Of a stretch of DNA of 36,657 bases, positions 14,306 to 22,574 are shown piece by piece. The notes under the pieces were generated by a model that made no database searches, was not told the DNA's origin, and saw only the letters and a list, made by a program, of their open reading frames with translations. The translations under genes were made by a program, and so were the position numbers. The stretch lies in NCBI RefSeq assembly GCF_023264855.1, contig NZ_JAHFUW010000049.1:1-36657 (forward strand), in the 5' to 3' direction. The DNA is from Herbiconiux sp. GTDB taxonomy: Bacteria > Actinomycetota > Actinomycetes > Actinomycetales > Microbacteriaceae. Each line of letters begins with the position of its first letter. The stretch's first letter is position 1.

Positions 14306-16474
14306 TCACGACGCCGGGGGCACCGCCGCAAGGCCCAGCACGTCGAGCACCCAGGCGTAGTCGTGGGCGGTCTCGTGCCAGCGGGCGTAGCGGCCCGAGA
14401 CGCCGCCGTGGCCGGCCGACATCTCGGTCTTCAGCAGCACGGGGGCACCCACTTCGCGCAGGCGCGCCGTCCACTTGGCGGGCTCCACGTAGAGCACACG
14501 GGTGTCGTTGAGGCTCGTGATGGCCAGGATGCGCGGGTAGGCCTGTTCGGTGACGTTCTCGTAGGGCGTGTACGACTTCATGTAGGCGTACACCTCGGGG
14601 TCGTGCAGGGGATCGCCCCACTCGTCCCACTCGATCACCGTGAGCGGCAGATCGGGGTCGAGGATCGACGTCAGTGCGTCGACGAACGGCACCTGGGCCA
14701 GGATGCCCGCGAACAGCTGCGGAGCGAGGTTGGCGACCGCGCCCATGAGTAGACCACCGGCGCTGCCCCCCTGGGCGACCAGCCGGTCCGGAGCGGTCAG
14801 GCCGGTGGCGACGAGGTGCTCCGCGGCCGCCACGAAGTCGGTGAAGGTGTTCTTCTTCGTCAGCGTCTTACCGGTCTCGTACCAGTGGCGGCCGAGCTCG
14901 CCGCCGCCGCGCACGTGGGCGATGGCGAAGGCGGTACCCCGATCGAGCAACGAGAGGCGGGCCACCGAGAATCCGGGGTCCATCGAGGCCTCGTACGAGC
15001 CGTAGCCGTAGAGCACGAAGGGGGCGGGAGACCCGGCGTCCAGCACCCCGCGGCGGGCCACCAGAGAGATCGGAACGCGCGTGCCGTCGGCCGCCGTGGC
15101 CCACTCGCGGCGCTGCTCGTAGGCCGAGGAGTCGTATCCGCCGAGCACAGGCTGCTGCTTCAGCAGGGTCGAGGCGCCCGTCGTGACGTCGTAGTCGAAC
15201 ACCGAGGAGGGGGTGACGAATGAGGTGTAGCCGTAGCGCACGGTCGGCTGCTCCCACTCGGGGTTGCCGCCGGTGCCCACCGAGAACAGCGGTTCGTCGA
15301 AGGCGAGCTCGGTGAAGGTCGAGCCGTCGATCACGGCGTCGGCGCCCGCTCGGGATGCCAGCGGCAGCACGGCCACGCGGGTCAGCCCGTCGCGGCGGTA
15401 GTCGATGGTGAGGTGGTTCGCGAAGGCGTCCACGTCTTCCAGCCGCACGGCCGGGTCGTGGGGGAGCACGGTCTGCCAGCCCGCGGCATCCGCCGGCCGC
15501 GCCGGGTCGGCCGCGATCAGCTCGAAGTTCAGGGCGCCGTCGTTGTGCAGGATGAGCAGCCTGTCCTGCCCGCCCACCACGGCGTGCTCGACGGAGTACT
15601 CGACGCCCTCGCGGCGCGGCCACACCACCTCGAACGTGGCCGAAGGATCGGTGCTGTCGAGCAGGTGCACCTCGCTGGTGATCTTCGACCCCAGCGCGAT
15701 CTCGAGGTATTTCTTGCTGCGGGTGAGGCCCACGCCCACCCAGTAGCGCTCGTCGGGCTCGGTGAACACCACCTCGTCGGCGGCCGCATCCGTTCCCACC
15801 CGGTGCCGCCAGACCGTGTCGGGGCGCCACGCCTCGTCGACGGTGAGGTAGTACACCGTGGCGCCGTCGCCGGAGAAGACCGCTCCGGAGGCGGTGTTCG
15901 ACACCACGTCGGCGAGGTCGGTTGCGGTCGACAGATCGCGGATGCGCAGCGTGTAACGCTCGTCGCCGACCGTGTCGACGGCGTAGAGCAGCAGAGCGCC
16001 GTCGGGGCTCACGTCGAAGCTGCCGAGCGAGTAGAACTCGTGGCCCTCGGCCTCGCGGTTGTCGTCGAGCACCACCTGCTCGCCGGGCAGGCGGGACGCG
16101 TCATCCGTGCCCGCCGTGATCTGCGGCGGTGTCCAGTCGTCGGCCGAGCGGATGGGGGCCCGGCAGTGCACGCCGTACTGCGAGCCCTCGGCGGTGCGGG
16201 TGAAGTACCAGAAGCCGCCGTCGCGCACCGGCACCGAGAGATCCGTCTCCTGGGTGCGGTTCTTGATCTCGTCGAAGATGCTCTGGCGCAGGCCCGACAG
16301 GTGCGAGGTCGCCTTCTCGGTGAACGCGTTCTCGGCCTCGAGGTAGGCGATCACCTCGGGATCCTCCTTGTCGCGCAGCCACTCGAAGGCGTCGATCACG
16401 GTGTCGCCGTGGTGCACGCGCTCGATCGGCTTGCGGGCGGCCACGGGCGGGTTCTCGGGGAGGAGGGCGCTCAT
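14306..16474 (-). CDS. ptrB: oligopeptidase B (S9A family serine peptidase)
   Basis: A 722-residue cytosolic serine peptidase that cleaves short peptides after basic residues. The N-terminal beta-propeller region (about 70-420) includes SFDVSPDGALLLYAVDTVGDERYTL; the alpha/beta hydrolase domain holds the triad Ser571 in QGGSAGGLL, Asp657 in LNDTRVLYVEP and His689 in AGHGGVSGR. The spacing is close to E. coli oligopeptidase B. PFVLYGYGSYEASMDPGFS and VRGGGELGRHWY are family hallmarks. The start is ATG 16474: TACGCT lies six bases upstream, so the mRNA may be leaderless, while GGAGG sits almost against the ATG. A long in-frame extension beyond this start overlaps pitA and is not coding. Confidence 0.95.
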   Translation of the reverse strand: MSALLPENPPVAARKPIERVHHGDTVIDAFEWLRDKEDPEVIAYLEAENAFTEKATSHLSGLRQSIFDEIKNRTQETDLSVPVRDGGFWYFTRTAEGSQYGVHCRAPIRSADDWTPPQITAGTDDASRLPGEQVVLDDNREAEGHEFYSLGSFDVSPDGALLLYAVDTVGDERYTLRIRDLSTATDLADVVSNTASGAVFSGDGATVYYLTVDEAWRPDTVWRHRVGTDAAADEVVFTEPDERYWVGVGLTRSKKYLEIALGSKITSEVHLLDSTDPSATFEVVWPRREGVEYSVEHAVVGGQDRLLILHNDGALNFELIAADPARPADAAGWQTVLPHDPAVRLEDVDAFANHLTIDYRRDGLTRVAVLPLASRAGADAVIDGSTFTELAFDEPLFSVGTGGNPEWEQPTVRYGYTSFVTPSSVFDYDVTTGASTLLKQQPVLGGYDSSAYEQRREWATAADGTRVPISLVARRGVLDAGSPAPFVLYGYGSYEASMDPGFSVARLSLLDRGTAFAIAHVRGGGELGRHWYETGKTLTKKNTFTDFVAAAEHLVATGLTAPDRLVAQGGSAGGLLMGAVANLAPQLFAGILAQVPFVDALTSILDPDLPLTVIEWDEWGDPLHDPEVYAYMKSYTPYENVTEQAYPRILAITSLNDTRVLYVEPAKWTARLREVGAPVLLKTEMSAGHGGVSGRYARWHETAHDYAWVLDVLGLAAVPPAS

Positions 16475-16480
16475 GCCTCC

Positions 16481-16486
16481 AGCGTA
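16481..16486 (-). promoter_or_regulatory. candidate -10 box for ptrB, leaderless
   Basis: Minus-strand TACGCT, then six bases (GGAGGC), then ATG 16474. It is the same TANNNT-N6-ATG spacing as before the genes at 4181, 10016 and 18132. Confidence 0.4.
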
Positions 16487-16544
16487 GAGCGCGGGTGGCC
16501 CGCTCCGGCCCGAAGCGCGGCCACACGCCCGCCGCGCCGTCGAG

Positions 16545-16573
16545 TTGACCTCGGCTGAGCCGGGTGCGATTAT
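16545..16573 (+). promoter_or_regulatory. candidate sigma-70-type promoter for pitA
   Basis: TTGACC (16545-16550), a 17-base spacer, then GATTAT (16568-16573). The -35 matches five of six consensus bases. It would start a leader of about 90 bases containing a small hairpin, GGCTC (16580-16584) with GAGCC (16591-16595). It lies in the 195-base divergent gap between ptrB and pitA. No Pho-box-like direct repeats were recognised. Confidence 0.45.
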
Positions 16574-16669
16574 CGTCACGGCTCCTGAAAGAGCCACCCT
16601 TCGCGCATGAACGGGCCGTGAACATCCGGATGCGTGCCGCACGCGAACATCAGTCTGGAGAAGGCACGG

Positions 16670-17857
16670 GTGGATCTCACCGTCATCGTCGTGCTCGTGA
16701 TCGCACTGGCCCTGTTCTTCGACTTCACGAACGGGTTCCACGACACCGCGAACGCCATGGCCACGCCGATCGCGACCGGGGCGCTGAAGCCCAAGGTCGC
16801 CGTCGCACTGGCCGCCATCCTCAACCTGGTGGGGGCTTTTCTCAGCACCGAGGTGGCCAAAACCATCTCCAACGGGCTGATCAAAGAGGGCGACGGCGGG
16901 GTGCAGATCCTGCCCGAGATGATCTTCGCCGGCCTCATCGGTGCCATCATCTGGAACCTCGTCACCTGGCTGTTCGGCCTGCCCTCCAGCTCGTCGCACG
17001 CGCTCTTCGGCGGCCTGATCGGCGCGGCGATCGTGGGGGCCGGCTTCGGCGTCGTGGATTACAGCGTGCTGATCAGCAAGGTCATCCTGCCTGCGCTGGT
17101 GGCGCCGCTGGTGGCCGGGCTGGTCGCCTTCATCGCCACCCGGCTGGCCTACGCGATCACCCGGATGCCCGCCTCCAGCGCGCAGTCCGGCGTGCGCGGG
17201 CGGTTCCGCTACGGCCAGATCTTCTCCTCCTCGCTGGTGGCGCTCGCCCACGGCACCAACGACGCCCAGAAGACGATGGGCGTCATCACGCTCACCCTCA
17301 TCTCCGCGGGCCTGCTGCCCGCCGGCAGCGGCCCCGAGCTCTGGATCATCGTCGCCTGCGCCCTGGCCATCGCCATCGGCACCTACTCGGGCGGCTGGCG
17401 CATCATCCGCACGCTCGGCGCCGGGCTCACCGAGGTGAAGCCCGCGCAGGGCTTCGCGGCCGAGACCAGCACGGCCGCCACCATCCTCGCCTCCAGCCAC
17501 CTCGGCTTCGCACTCTCCACCACGCAGGTCGCCTCGGGCTCGGTGATCGGTTCGGGCCTCGGCCGTCGCGGGGCGTCGGTGCGCTGGCGCACGGCCGGCC
17601 GGATCGGTCTGGGCTGGCTGATCACGCTGCCCGCCTCGGCGATCGTCGGAGCCCTTGCCGCCTTCGTGGCGACGCTCGGCGCCACCGGCATCATCATCGA
17701 CCTGGTGGCCGGCATCGCCGTGATCGTGACGATCTTCGTGCTCTCGCGCCGCAACAAGGTCGACTCGAGCAACGCCATCAGCGAGGTGGATGCCGCCACC
17801 ATCGCCGTGCGCAGCCCCAAGGCCACGCGCCGCAAGCGGAAGCAGGTGCAGAAGTGA
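16670..17857 (+). CDS. pitA: PiT-family inorganic phosphate transporter
   Basis: A 395-residue inner-membrane phosphate:cation symporter. Both inverted family signatures are seen: FFDFTNGFHDTANAMATPIATGAL near the N terminus and SSLVALAHGTNDAQKTMGVITL in the second half. The pattern LFGLPSSSSHALFGGLIGAAIV and its counterpart near GLGWLITLPASAIVGALAA are also typical. About ten to eleven membrane helices, ending in a basic tail (RRKRKQ). GTG 16670 is chosen because GGAGAAGG at 16657-16664 precedes it and the protein then begins MDLTVIVVLVIALALFFDF, the usual PiT start; an upstream GTG at 16634 would add 12 hydrophilic residues. The stop overlaps the start of the next small membrane protein gene. 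Likely a constitutive low-affinity uptake system. Confidence 0.95.
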   Translation: MDLTVIVVLVIALALFFDFTNGFHDTANAMATPIATGALKPKVAVALAAILNLVGAFLSTEVAKTISNGLIKEGDGGVQILPEMIFAGLIGAIIWNLVTWLFGLPSSSSHALFGGLIGAAIVGAGFGVVDYSVLISKVILPALVAPLVAGLVAFIATRLAYAITRMPASSAQSGVRGRFRYGQIFSSSLVALAHGTNDAQKTMGVITLTLISAGLLPAGSGPELWIIVACALAIAIGTYSGGWRIIRTLGAGLTEVKPAQGFAAETSTAATILASSHLGFALSTTQVASGSVIGSGLGRRGASVRWRTAGRIGLGWLITLPASAIVGALAAFVATLGATGIIIDLVAGIAVIVTIFVLSRRNKVDSSNAISEVDAATIAVRSPKATRRKRKQVQK

Positions 17858-18090
17858 TCGACTGGGCATCGTTCCTGATCGTGGCCGCCGCGTCGCTGGT
17901 GTCGACCGCCGTCGTCGTCAGCCTGTACTCGTTCGGTCTGCGGTTCCAGGGTCTGACCCGCCAGGGCGCCGCCGGCGGCGAACCGGTGCGCCCGCTCTAC
18001 GCGACGGTGCTGGCCTACCTCTGCTTCGCCCTGAGCATCGGCGCCGTGCTGTTCGGCATCTACCTGATCGTGCCCTTCCTGCACGGCTGA
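17854..18090 (+). CDS. small two-helix membrane protein coupled to pitA
   Basis: A 78-residue protein starting with GTG at 17854 inside the pitA stop codon (GTGA, four-base overlap), so translation should be coupled. Two membrane helices are clear: residues about 5-27 (ASFLIVAAASLVSTAVVVSLYSF) and 50-75 (ATVLAYLCFALSIGAVLFGIYLIVPF), joined by a polar loop with FQGLTRQGAAGGEPVRP. I do not know a named family. The overlap suggests an accessory or stabilising subunit of the phosphate transporter (inference). The frame is also open upstream in a spurious reading of pitA, which hides it; the true protein begins here. Confidence 0.75.
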   Translation: MIDWASFLIVAAASLVSTAVVVSLYSFGLRFQGLTRQGAAGGEPVRPLYATVLAYLCFALSIGAVLFGIYLIVPFLHG

Positions 18091-18119
18091 ACACTCTTCC
18101 TCGCGCGCCCCGGCGCTCC

Positions 18120-18125
18120 TACGAT
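18120..18125 (+). promoter_or_regulatory. candidate -10 box, leaderless promoter
   Basis: TACGAT followed by six bases (AGGGAG) and ATG 18132. A start at or beside the ATG is expected. The same GGGAG is too near the ATG to be an ordinary ribosome site. Confidence 0.4.
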
Positions 18126-18131
18126 AGGGAG

Positions 18132-19541
18132 ATGACCCTGGAGTCCACGCCGTCCGTCATCCCCGTCAGCCCCGTCGTGCCCGCGTTGCGCACCGGCTTC
18201 GACCGCGGCGTCACCCGTCCGCTGGCCTGGCGGGTCGCCCAGCTGAGAGCGCTCCAGCGGATGCTCGAGGAGCGTTCGTCGGATTTCGAAGACGCGCTCT
18301 TCCAAGACCTCGGCAAGAACCCGGCCGAGGCGCAGCTGACCGAGATCGGCATCGTGCTGAGCGAGATCGAGCACACGCTGCGGCACCTGCGCGGATGGCT
18401 GCGCCCGAAACGGGTGGGCGTGCCGCTCGCGATCGCGCCGGCCACGGCATCCACGATGCTCGAACCGCTCGGAGTGGTGCTCGTCATCGCCCCCTGGAAC
18501 TACCCGCTGCAGCTTCTGCTCGCGCCGGTGGCGGGCGCCCTGGCGGCCGGCAACGCCGTGCTGCTGAAGCCGAGCGAGCTCGCTCCGGCCACCTCGGCCC
18601 TGATGGCCGAGCTGGTGCCGCAGTACCTCGACGAGCGCGCGGTCGCGGTGGTCGAGGGCGGTGTCGAGGTCACCACCGAGCTCTTGGCCGAGCGCTTCGA
18701 CCACATCTTCTACACCGGCAACGGCACGGTCGGCCGGATCGTGATGGAGGCCGCGGCCCAGCACCTCACGCCCGTCACGCTGGAACTCGGCGGCAAGTCG
18801 CCGGTCTATGTCGACGACACCGTCGACCTCGCTGCGACGGCTCGCCGGATCGCCTGGGGCAAGTTCATGAACGCCGGCCAGACGTGTGTGGCCCCCGACT
18901 ACCTGCTCGCCACCAAGGCGGTGGCCGACAGGCTGGCGCCGCACCTGATCGACGCCATCGCGGAGCTGTACGACGGCGATCCGCGCTCCAGCTCGAGCTA
19001 CGGGCGCATCGTCAACGACAAGCAGTACACCCGGCTGGTGGGCCTGCTGCAGGGCGAGGACGTGCTCACGGGCGGCCGCTCCGAAGACCGCACGCGCTAC
19101 ATCGCCCCCACCGTGCTCTGCGACGTGTCGCGGGAGGCGCCGGTGATGCAGCAGGAGATCTTCGGCCCCATCCTGCCGATGGTCACGGTCGACGGCCTCG
19201 ACGACGCACTCGCCTTCATCCGCTCGGGGGAGAAGCCGCTCGCCCTGTACGCGTTCACGTCGTCCCGCGAGACGGCGCGGCGCATCCTCACCGAGACCTC
19301 CTCCGGAGCCGTCGGGTTCGGGGTGCCGGTGGCGCATCTGAGCGTTCCCGGGCTGCCGTTCGGCGGGGTGGGCGGCAGCGGCATGGGCTCGTACCACGGG
19401 CGCCGCGGGCTCGAGACGTTCAGCCACGAGAAGTCGGTTCTGACCAAGCGCCTCGCGCCCGACACGCTGAAACTGGTGTACCCGCCGTTCACGGCCAAGA
19501 AGGACGGCTTCATTCGCGGACTGCTCCGCAAACTGAGCTGA
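18132..19541 (+). CDS. aldehyde dehydrogenase, class 3 (ALDH3)-like
   Basis: A 469-residue NAD(P)+-dependent aldehyde dehydrogenase of the ALDH3 branch, which typically oxidises medium- or long-chain and aromatic aldehydes. Motifs: EPLGVVLVIAPWNYPLQLLL, AGNAVLLKPSELAP, FYTGNGTVGRIV, the general base Glu218 in LELGGKSP, the nucleophile Cys252 in NAGQTCVAPDYLL, QQEIFGPILPM and PFGGVGGSGMGSYHG. The Glu-Cys spacing is 34 residues, so it should be active. The family's N-terminal shortness and FDHIFYTG support class 3 over class 1. It is not closely related to the deoC-linked enzymes at 1722-4018. It is read with its own candidate leaderless promoter, 41 bases after the small membrane protein gene. 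Its specific aldehyde is unknown. Confidence 0.92.
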   Translation: MTLESTPSVIPVSPVVPALRTGFDRGVTRPLAWRVAQLRALQRMLEERSSDFEDALFQDLGKNPAEAQLTEIGIVLSEIEHTLRHLRGWLRPKRVGVPLAIAPATASTMLEPLGVVLVIAPWNYPLQLLLAPVAGALAAGNAVLLKPSELAPATSALMAELVPQYLDERAVAVVEGGVEVTTELLAERFDHIFYTGNGTVGRIVMEAAAQHLTPVTLELGGKSPVYVDDTVDLAATARRIAWGKFMNAGQTCVAPDYLLATKAVADRLAPHLIDAIAELYDGDPRSSSSYGRIVNDKQYTRLVGLLQGEDVLTGGRSEDRTRYIAPTVLCDVSREAPVMQQEIFGPILPMVTVDGLDDALAFIRSGEKPLALYAFTSSRETARRILTETSSGAVGFGVPVAHLSVPGLPFGGVGGSGMGSYHGRRGLETFSHEKSVLTKRLAPDTLKLVYPPFTAKKDGFIRGLLRKLS

Positions 19542-19620
19542 GCGCCGCGCCGAATCCGGCGATCGGGGCTAAAGTCGACGGCGTCCAGCCACAAGCGATA
19601 CGACAGCAATGGAGCAGTAC

Positions 19621-21120
19621 GTGACATCCTCACCGGCCACCGACGACACACCTTCCGTTCCCGCCACCCGCACTGAGACCGACAGTCTCGGCAGCATCGA
19701 GATCCCCGCGGATGCCTACTGGGGCATCCACACCGCCCGGGCGCAGGAGAACTTCCCGATCAGCCGCCGCCCGATCTCGGTCTATCCCGACCTGATCAAC
19801 GCCCTGGCGATCGTGAAACAGGCCGCGGCCCGCGCGAACCGCGAGATCGGGGTGCTCGACGCCTGGAAGGCCGAGTGGATCGACGAGGCCTGCGAGCGCA
19901 TCCGGGCGGGGGAGTTCCACGACCAGTTCGTGGTGGGCGTCATCCAGGGCGGGGCCGGAACCTCCACCAACATGAACGCCAACGAGGTCATCGCCAACGT
20001 CGCGCTCGTGGCCCACGGGCATCCGCAGGGCGCGTACGACGTGCTGCATCCGCTCGACGACGTGAACCGCAGCCAGTCGACCAACGACGTGTACCCCACG
20101 GCCGTGAAGCTCGCGATGTGCTTCTCGCTCGACCGGCTGATGGCCGAGCACGCCCTGCTGCGCGACTCGTTCGGCGCGAAGGGCGTCGAGTTCGGGCACG
20201 TGCTGAAGGTGGGCCGCACCCAGCTGCAGGATGCCGTGCCGATGACCCTGGGCCAGGAATTCCACGGTTTCGCCACCACCCTCACCGAAGACCTCGAGCG
20301 GATGCGGCACACGCTGCCCCTGCTCTGGGAGATCAACCTCGGCGCCACCGCGATCGGCACCGGCATCACGGCCGACCCGAACTACGCGGCCACCGTCTGC
20401 CGGGAACTGCGCGAGCTCACCGGCTTCGAGCACGTGACCGCGGCCGACCTCGTGGAGGCCACCAGTGACGCGGGCGTCTTCATGACGCTCTCGGGCGTGC
20501 TGAAGCGCTCGGCCATCAAGCTCTCGAAGATCTGCAACGACCTGCGTCTGCTCTCCAGCGGCCCGCAGGCGGGGTTCGGCGAGATCAACCTCCCGGCGCG
20601 CCAGGCGGGTTCCAGCATCATGCCGGGCAAGGTGAACCCGGTCATCCCCGAGGTGGTCAACCAGGTCGCCTTCGCGGTGGCGGGCGCCGACGTGACCATC
20701 ACGATGGCGGCCGAAGGCGGCCAGCTGCAGCTGAACGCCTTCGAGCCGGTGATCGCGCACTCGCTGCTGCAGAGCCTGGCCTGGATGACCGGCGGATGCC
20801 GCACCCTGCGGGTCAACTGCATCGACGGCATCACGGCCAACCTCGACCGCCTCGACACGATGGTGTCGACCTCGGTGGGCGTCGTCACGGCCCTCACGCC
20901 GTACATCGGCTACGCGGCCGCCTCGGCGCTGGCGAAGACGGCGCTGCTGACCGGCCGCAACATCGCCGATCTGGTGGTGGAGGCGAAGCTGATGAGCCGC
21001 GAGCGGGTGCTGAAGCTCACCTCGCCGGCCCGGCTCTCCGGAATCGAGGCCATCACGCAGGCCATCCCGGTGATCGATGCCGAACAGCTCGACGCGGAGG
21101 CACTGGACCCTCGTCGATGA
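19621..21120 (+). CDS. aspA: aspartate ammonia-lyase
   Basis: A 499-residue member of the fumarase/aspartase superfamily that converts L-aspartate to fumarate and ammonia, a cytosolic homotetramer. Signatures: AGTSTNMNANEVIAN, SQSTNDVYPTAVKL, KVGRTQLQDAVPMTLGQEF and the flexible catalytic loop AGSSIMPGKVNPVIPE. It is more aspartase- than fumarase-like from RPISVYPDLI and LLSSGPQAGFGEINLP. Start: GTG 19621 has GGAG six bases upstream (19611-19614), while ATG 19609 has no ribosome site; the N terminus then carries a non-conserved stretch of about 25 residues before SLGSIEIPADAYWGIHT. TAAAGT at 19570-19575 is a possible -10. The stop overlaps the next start by four bases (ATGA). Confidence 0.93.
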   Translation: MTSSPATDDTPSVPATRTETDSLGSIEIPADAYWGIHTARAQENFPISRRPISVYPDLINALAIVKQAAARANREIGVLDAWKAEWIDEACERIRAGEFHDQFVVGVIQGGAGTSTNMNANEVIANVALVAHGHPQGAYDVLHPLDDVNRSQSTNDVYPTAVKLAMCFSLDRLMAEHALLRDSFGAKGVEFGHVLKVGRTQLQDAVPMTLGQEFHGFATTLTEDLERMRHTLPLLWEINLGATAIGTGITADPNYAATVCRELRELTGFEHVTAADLVEATSDAGVFMTLSGVLKRSAIKLSKICNDLRLLSSGPQAGFGEINLPARQAGSSIMPGKVNPVIPEVVNQVAFAVAGADVTITMAAEGGQLQLNAFEPVIAHSLLQSLAWMTGGCRTLRVNCIDGITANLDRLDTMVSTSVGVVTALTPYIGYAAASALAKTALLTGRNIADLVVEAKLMSRERVLKLTSPARLSGIEAITQAIPVIDAEQLDAEALDPRR

Positions 21121-22505
21121 CGGCCACGGAGACGGTCGCCCAGACGGTGCTCGCCGAGCTGCGCGCGGTCGTGGGGGAGCAGCGGCTCCGGGTCGACGGG
21201 CCGGCGCTGGATGCCGTGCGTACCGACAAGTCGGGCTGGTGGTCGCCCGAGCACGCGCTGGCCTTCGTCGAGGCCGAGAGCGTCGAAGAGGTGCAGGCGG
21301 TCGTGCGGATCGCCGCGCAGCACGCGGTTCCCCTCGTGCCCCGGGGCGCCGGCACGGGTCTGGCCGGGGGAGCCACGGCCTCCGCGGGCGCGATCGTGCT
21401 GGGCGTCGCGCGGATGAACCGCATCCTCGAGATCGCCCTCGACGACGAGCTCGCCGTGGTGGAGCCCGGCGTCATCAACCAGCACCTCAGCGATGCGCTG
21501 GCACCGCACGGGTACGTGTTCTCGCCCGATCCGGCCAGCAAGGCCATCTCGACCATCGGCGGCAACATCGCCACGAACGCGGGCGGCCTGCTCTGCGCGA
21601 AGTACGGGGTGACCCGCGAGGCGATCCTCGGCCTGACGGTGGTGCTGCCCGACGGATCGCTGCTGGAGACCGGCCGGCGCACGGTCAAGGGCGTCACGGG
21701 CTACGACCTGACGGCGCTGCTGACGGGCTCGGAGGGCACGCTCGGGGTGATCGTGCGCGCGGTCGTGAAGATCCGGCCGATCGCGGTGGGCGAGGTGGTG
21801 ACGATCGGGGCGTTCTTCGCCGACGTCACCGCGGCTGCGGCGGCCTGCGCGGCGATCACGGCCGCGCGCATCCGCCCCGCCGTGATGGAGCTGATGGACG
21901 GCACGGCCGTCGCCGCTGTCAACCGCCACCTCGAACGCGCGCCCGTGGCGCCCGGTGCCGCCTACGTGCTGGTGCAGACGGACGGCGCCGGCGCCCGGGC
22001 CGAGGCCGACGCCGCAACCGAGGTGCTCCGTGCCCGGGGCGCCTTCTCGCTGGTACAGTCCTCCGATCCGCTCGAGGGCGAGGCCCTGCTGGCCTTCCGC
22101 CGCAGCGTGCACCCCTCGCTCGAGGCGCTGGGCGAGGTGCTGATCGAAGACGTCTGCGTGCCCCGCTCGGCGTTGCCGGCGATGTTCGCCGAGATCCAGC
22201 GGATCGGCTCCGCCTACGGCCTCGCCATCCCGACCGTGGCCCACGCGGGCGACGGCAACCTGCATCCGAACTTCGTGATCCCGGCGCCCGGCGGTGAGGT
22301 GCCCGAGATCGTCTGGCGGGCGGCGGACGAGCTGTTCCAGGCCTGCGTGCGGCTCGGCGGAACCCTCACCGGCGAGCACGGTGTCGGGGTGCTGAAGCGG
22401 CGCTGGCTGGAGGGCGAGCTCGGAACCGGGGGACTGGATCTGCAGCGGCGCATCAAGGCGGTCTTCGATCCGCAGGGGATCATGAATCCCGGGAAGGTGT
22501 ACTGA
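21117..22505 (+). CDS. GlcD-type FAD-linked oxidase (glycolate or D-2-hydroxyacid dehydrogenase)
   Basis: A 462-residue flavoprotein of the VAO/PCMH family. The FAD-binding half shows VPLVPRGAGTGLAGGA, then DPASKAISTIGGNIATNAGG, VKGVTGYDLTALLTGSEGTLGVI. The C-terminal half shows HAGDGNLHPNFV and LTGEHGVGVLKRRWL, with a final FDPQGIMNPGKVY. This is the layout of GlcD, D-lactate dehydrogenase and related D-2-hydroxyacid oxidisers. No GlcE/GlcF subunits lie nearby, so a stand-alone enzyme is likely. ATG 21117 overlaps the aspA stop (ATGA), implying coupled translation; the biochemical reason for pairing it with aspartase is not obvious. The substrate is uncertain: glycolate, D-lactate or D-2-hydroxyglutarate. 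Confidence 0.9.
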   Translation: MTATETVAQTVLAELRAVVGEQRLRVDGPALDAVRTDKSGWWSPEHALAFVEAESVEEVQAVVRIAAQHAVPLVPRGAGTGLAGGATASAGAIVLGVARMNRILEIALDDELAVVEPGVINQHLSDALAPHGYVFSPDPASKAISTIGGNIATNAGGLLCAKYGVTREAILGLTVVLPDGSLLETGRRTVKGVTGYDLTALLTGSEGTLGVIVRAVVKIRPIAVGEVVTIGAFFADVTAAAAACAAITAARIRPAVMELMDGTAVAAVNRHLERAPVAPGAAYVLVQTDGAGARAEADAATEVLRARGAFSLVQSSDPLEGEALLAFRRSVHPSLEALGEVLIEDVCVPRSALPAMFAEIQRIGSAYGLAIPTVAHAGDGNLHPNFVIPAPGGEVPEIVWRAADELFQACVRLGGTLTGEHGVGVLKRRWLEGELGTGGLDLQRRIKAVFDPQGIMNPGKVY

Positions 22506-22574
22506 GCGCTGCCGGGCGGCGGACGTCGCCGGTGTGCACTACGCTGATCCCGAGCGAGAAGGTGAGGATTGCTC

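Noticed and set aside
16475-17869. In-frame upstream extension of ptrB
   Set aside because: It runs antisense through pitA and is a low-complexity frame; oligopeptidase B has its normal length from ATG 16474.
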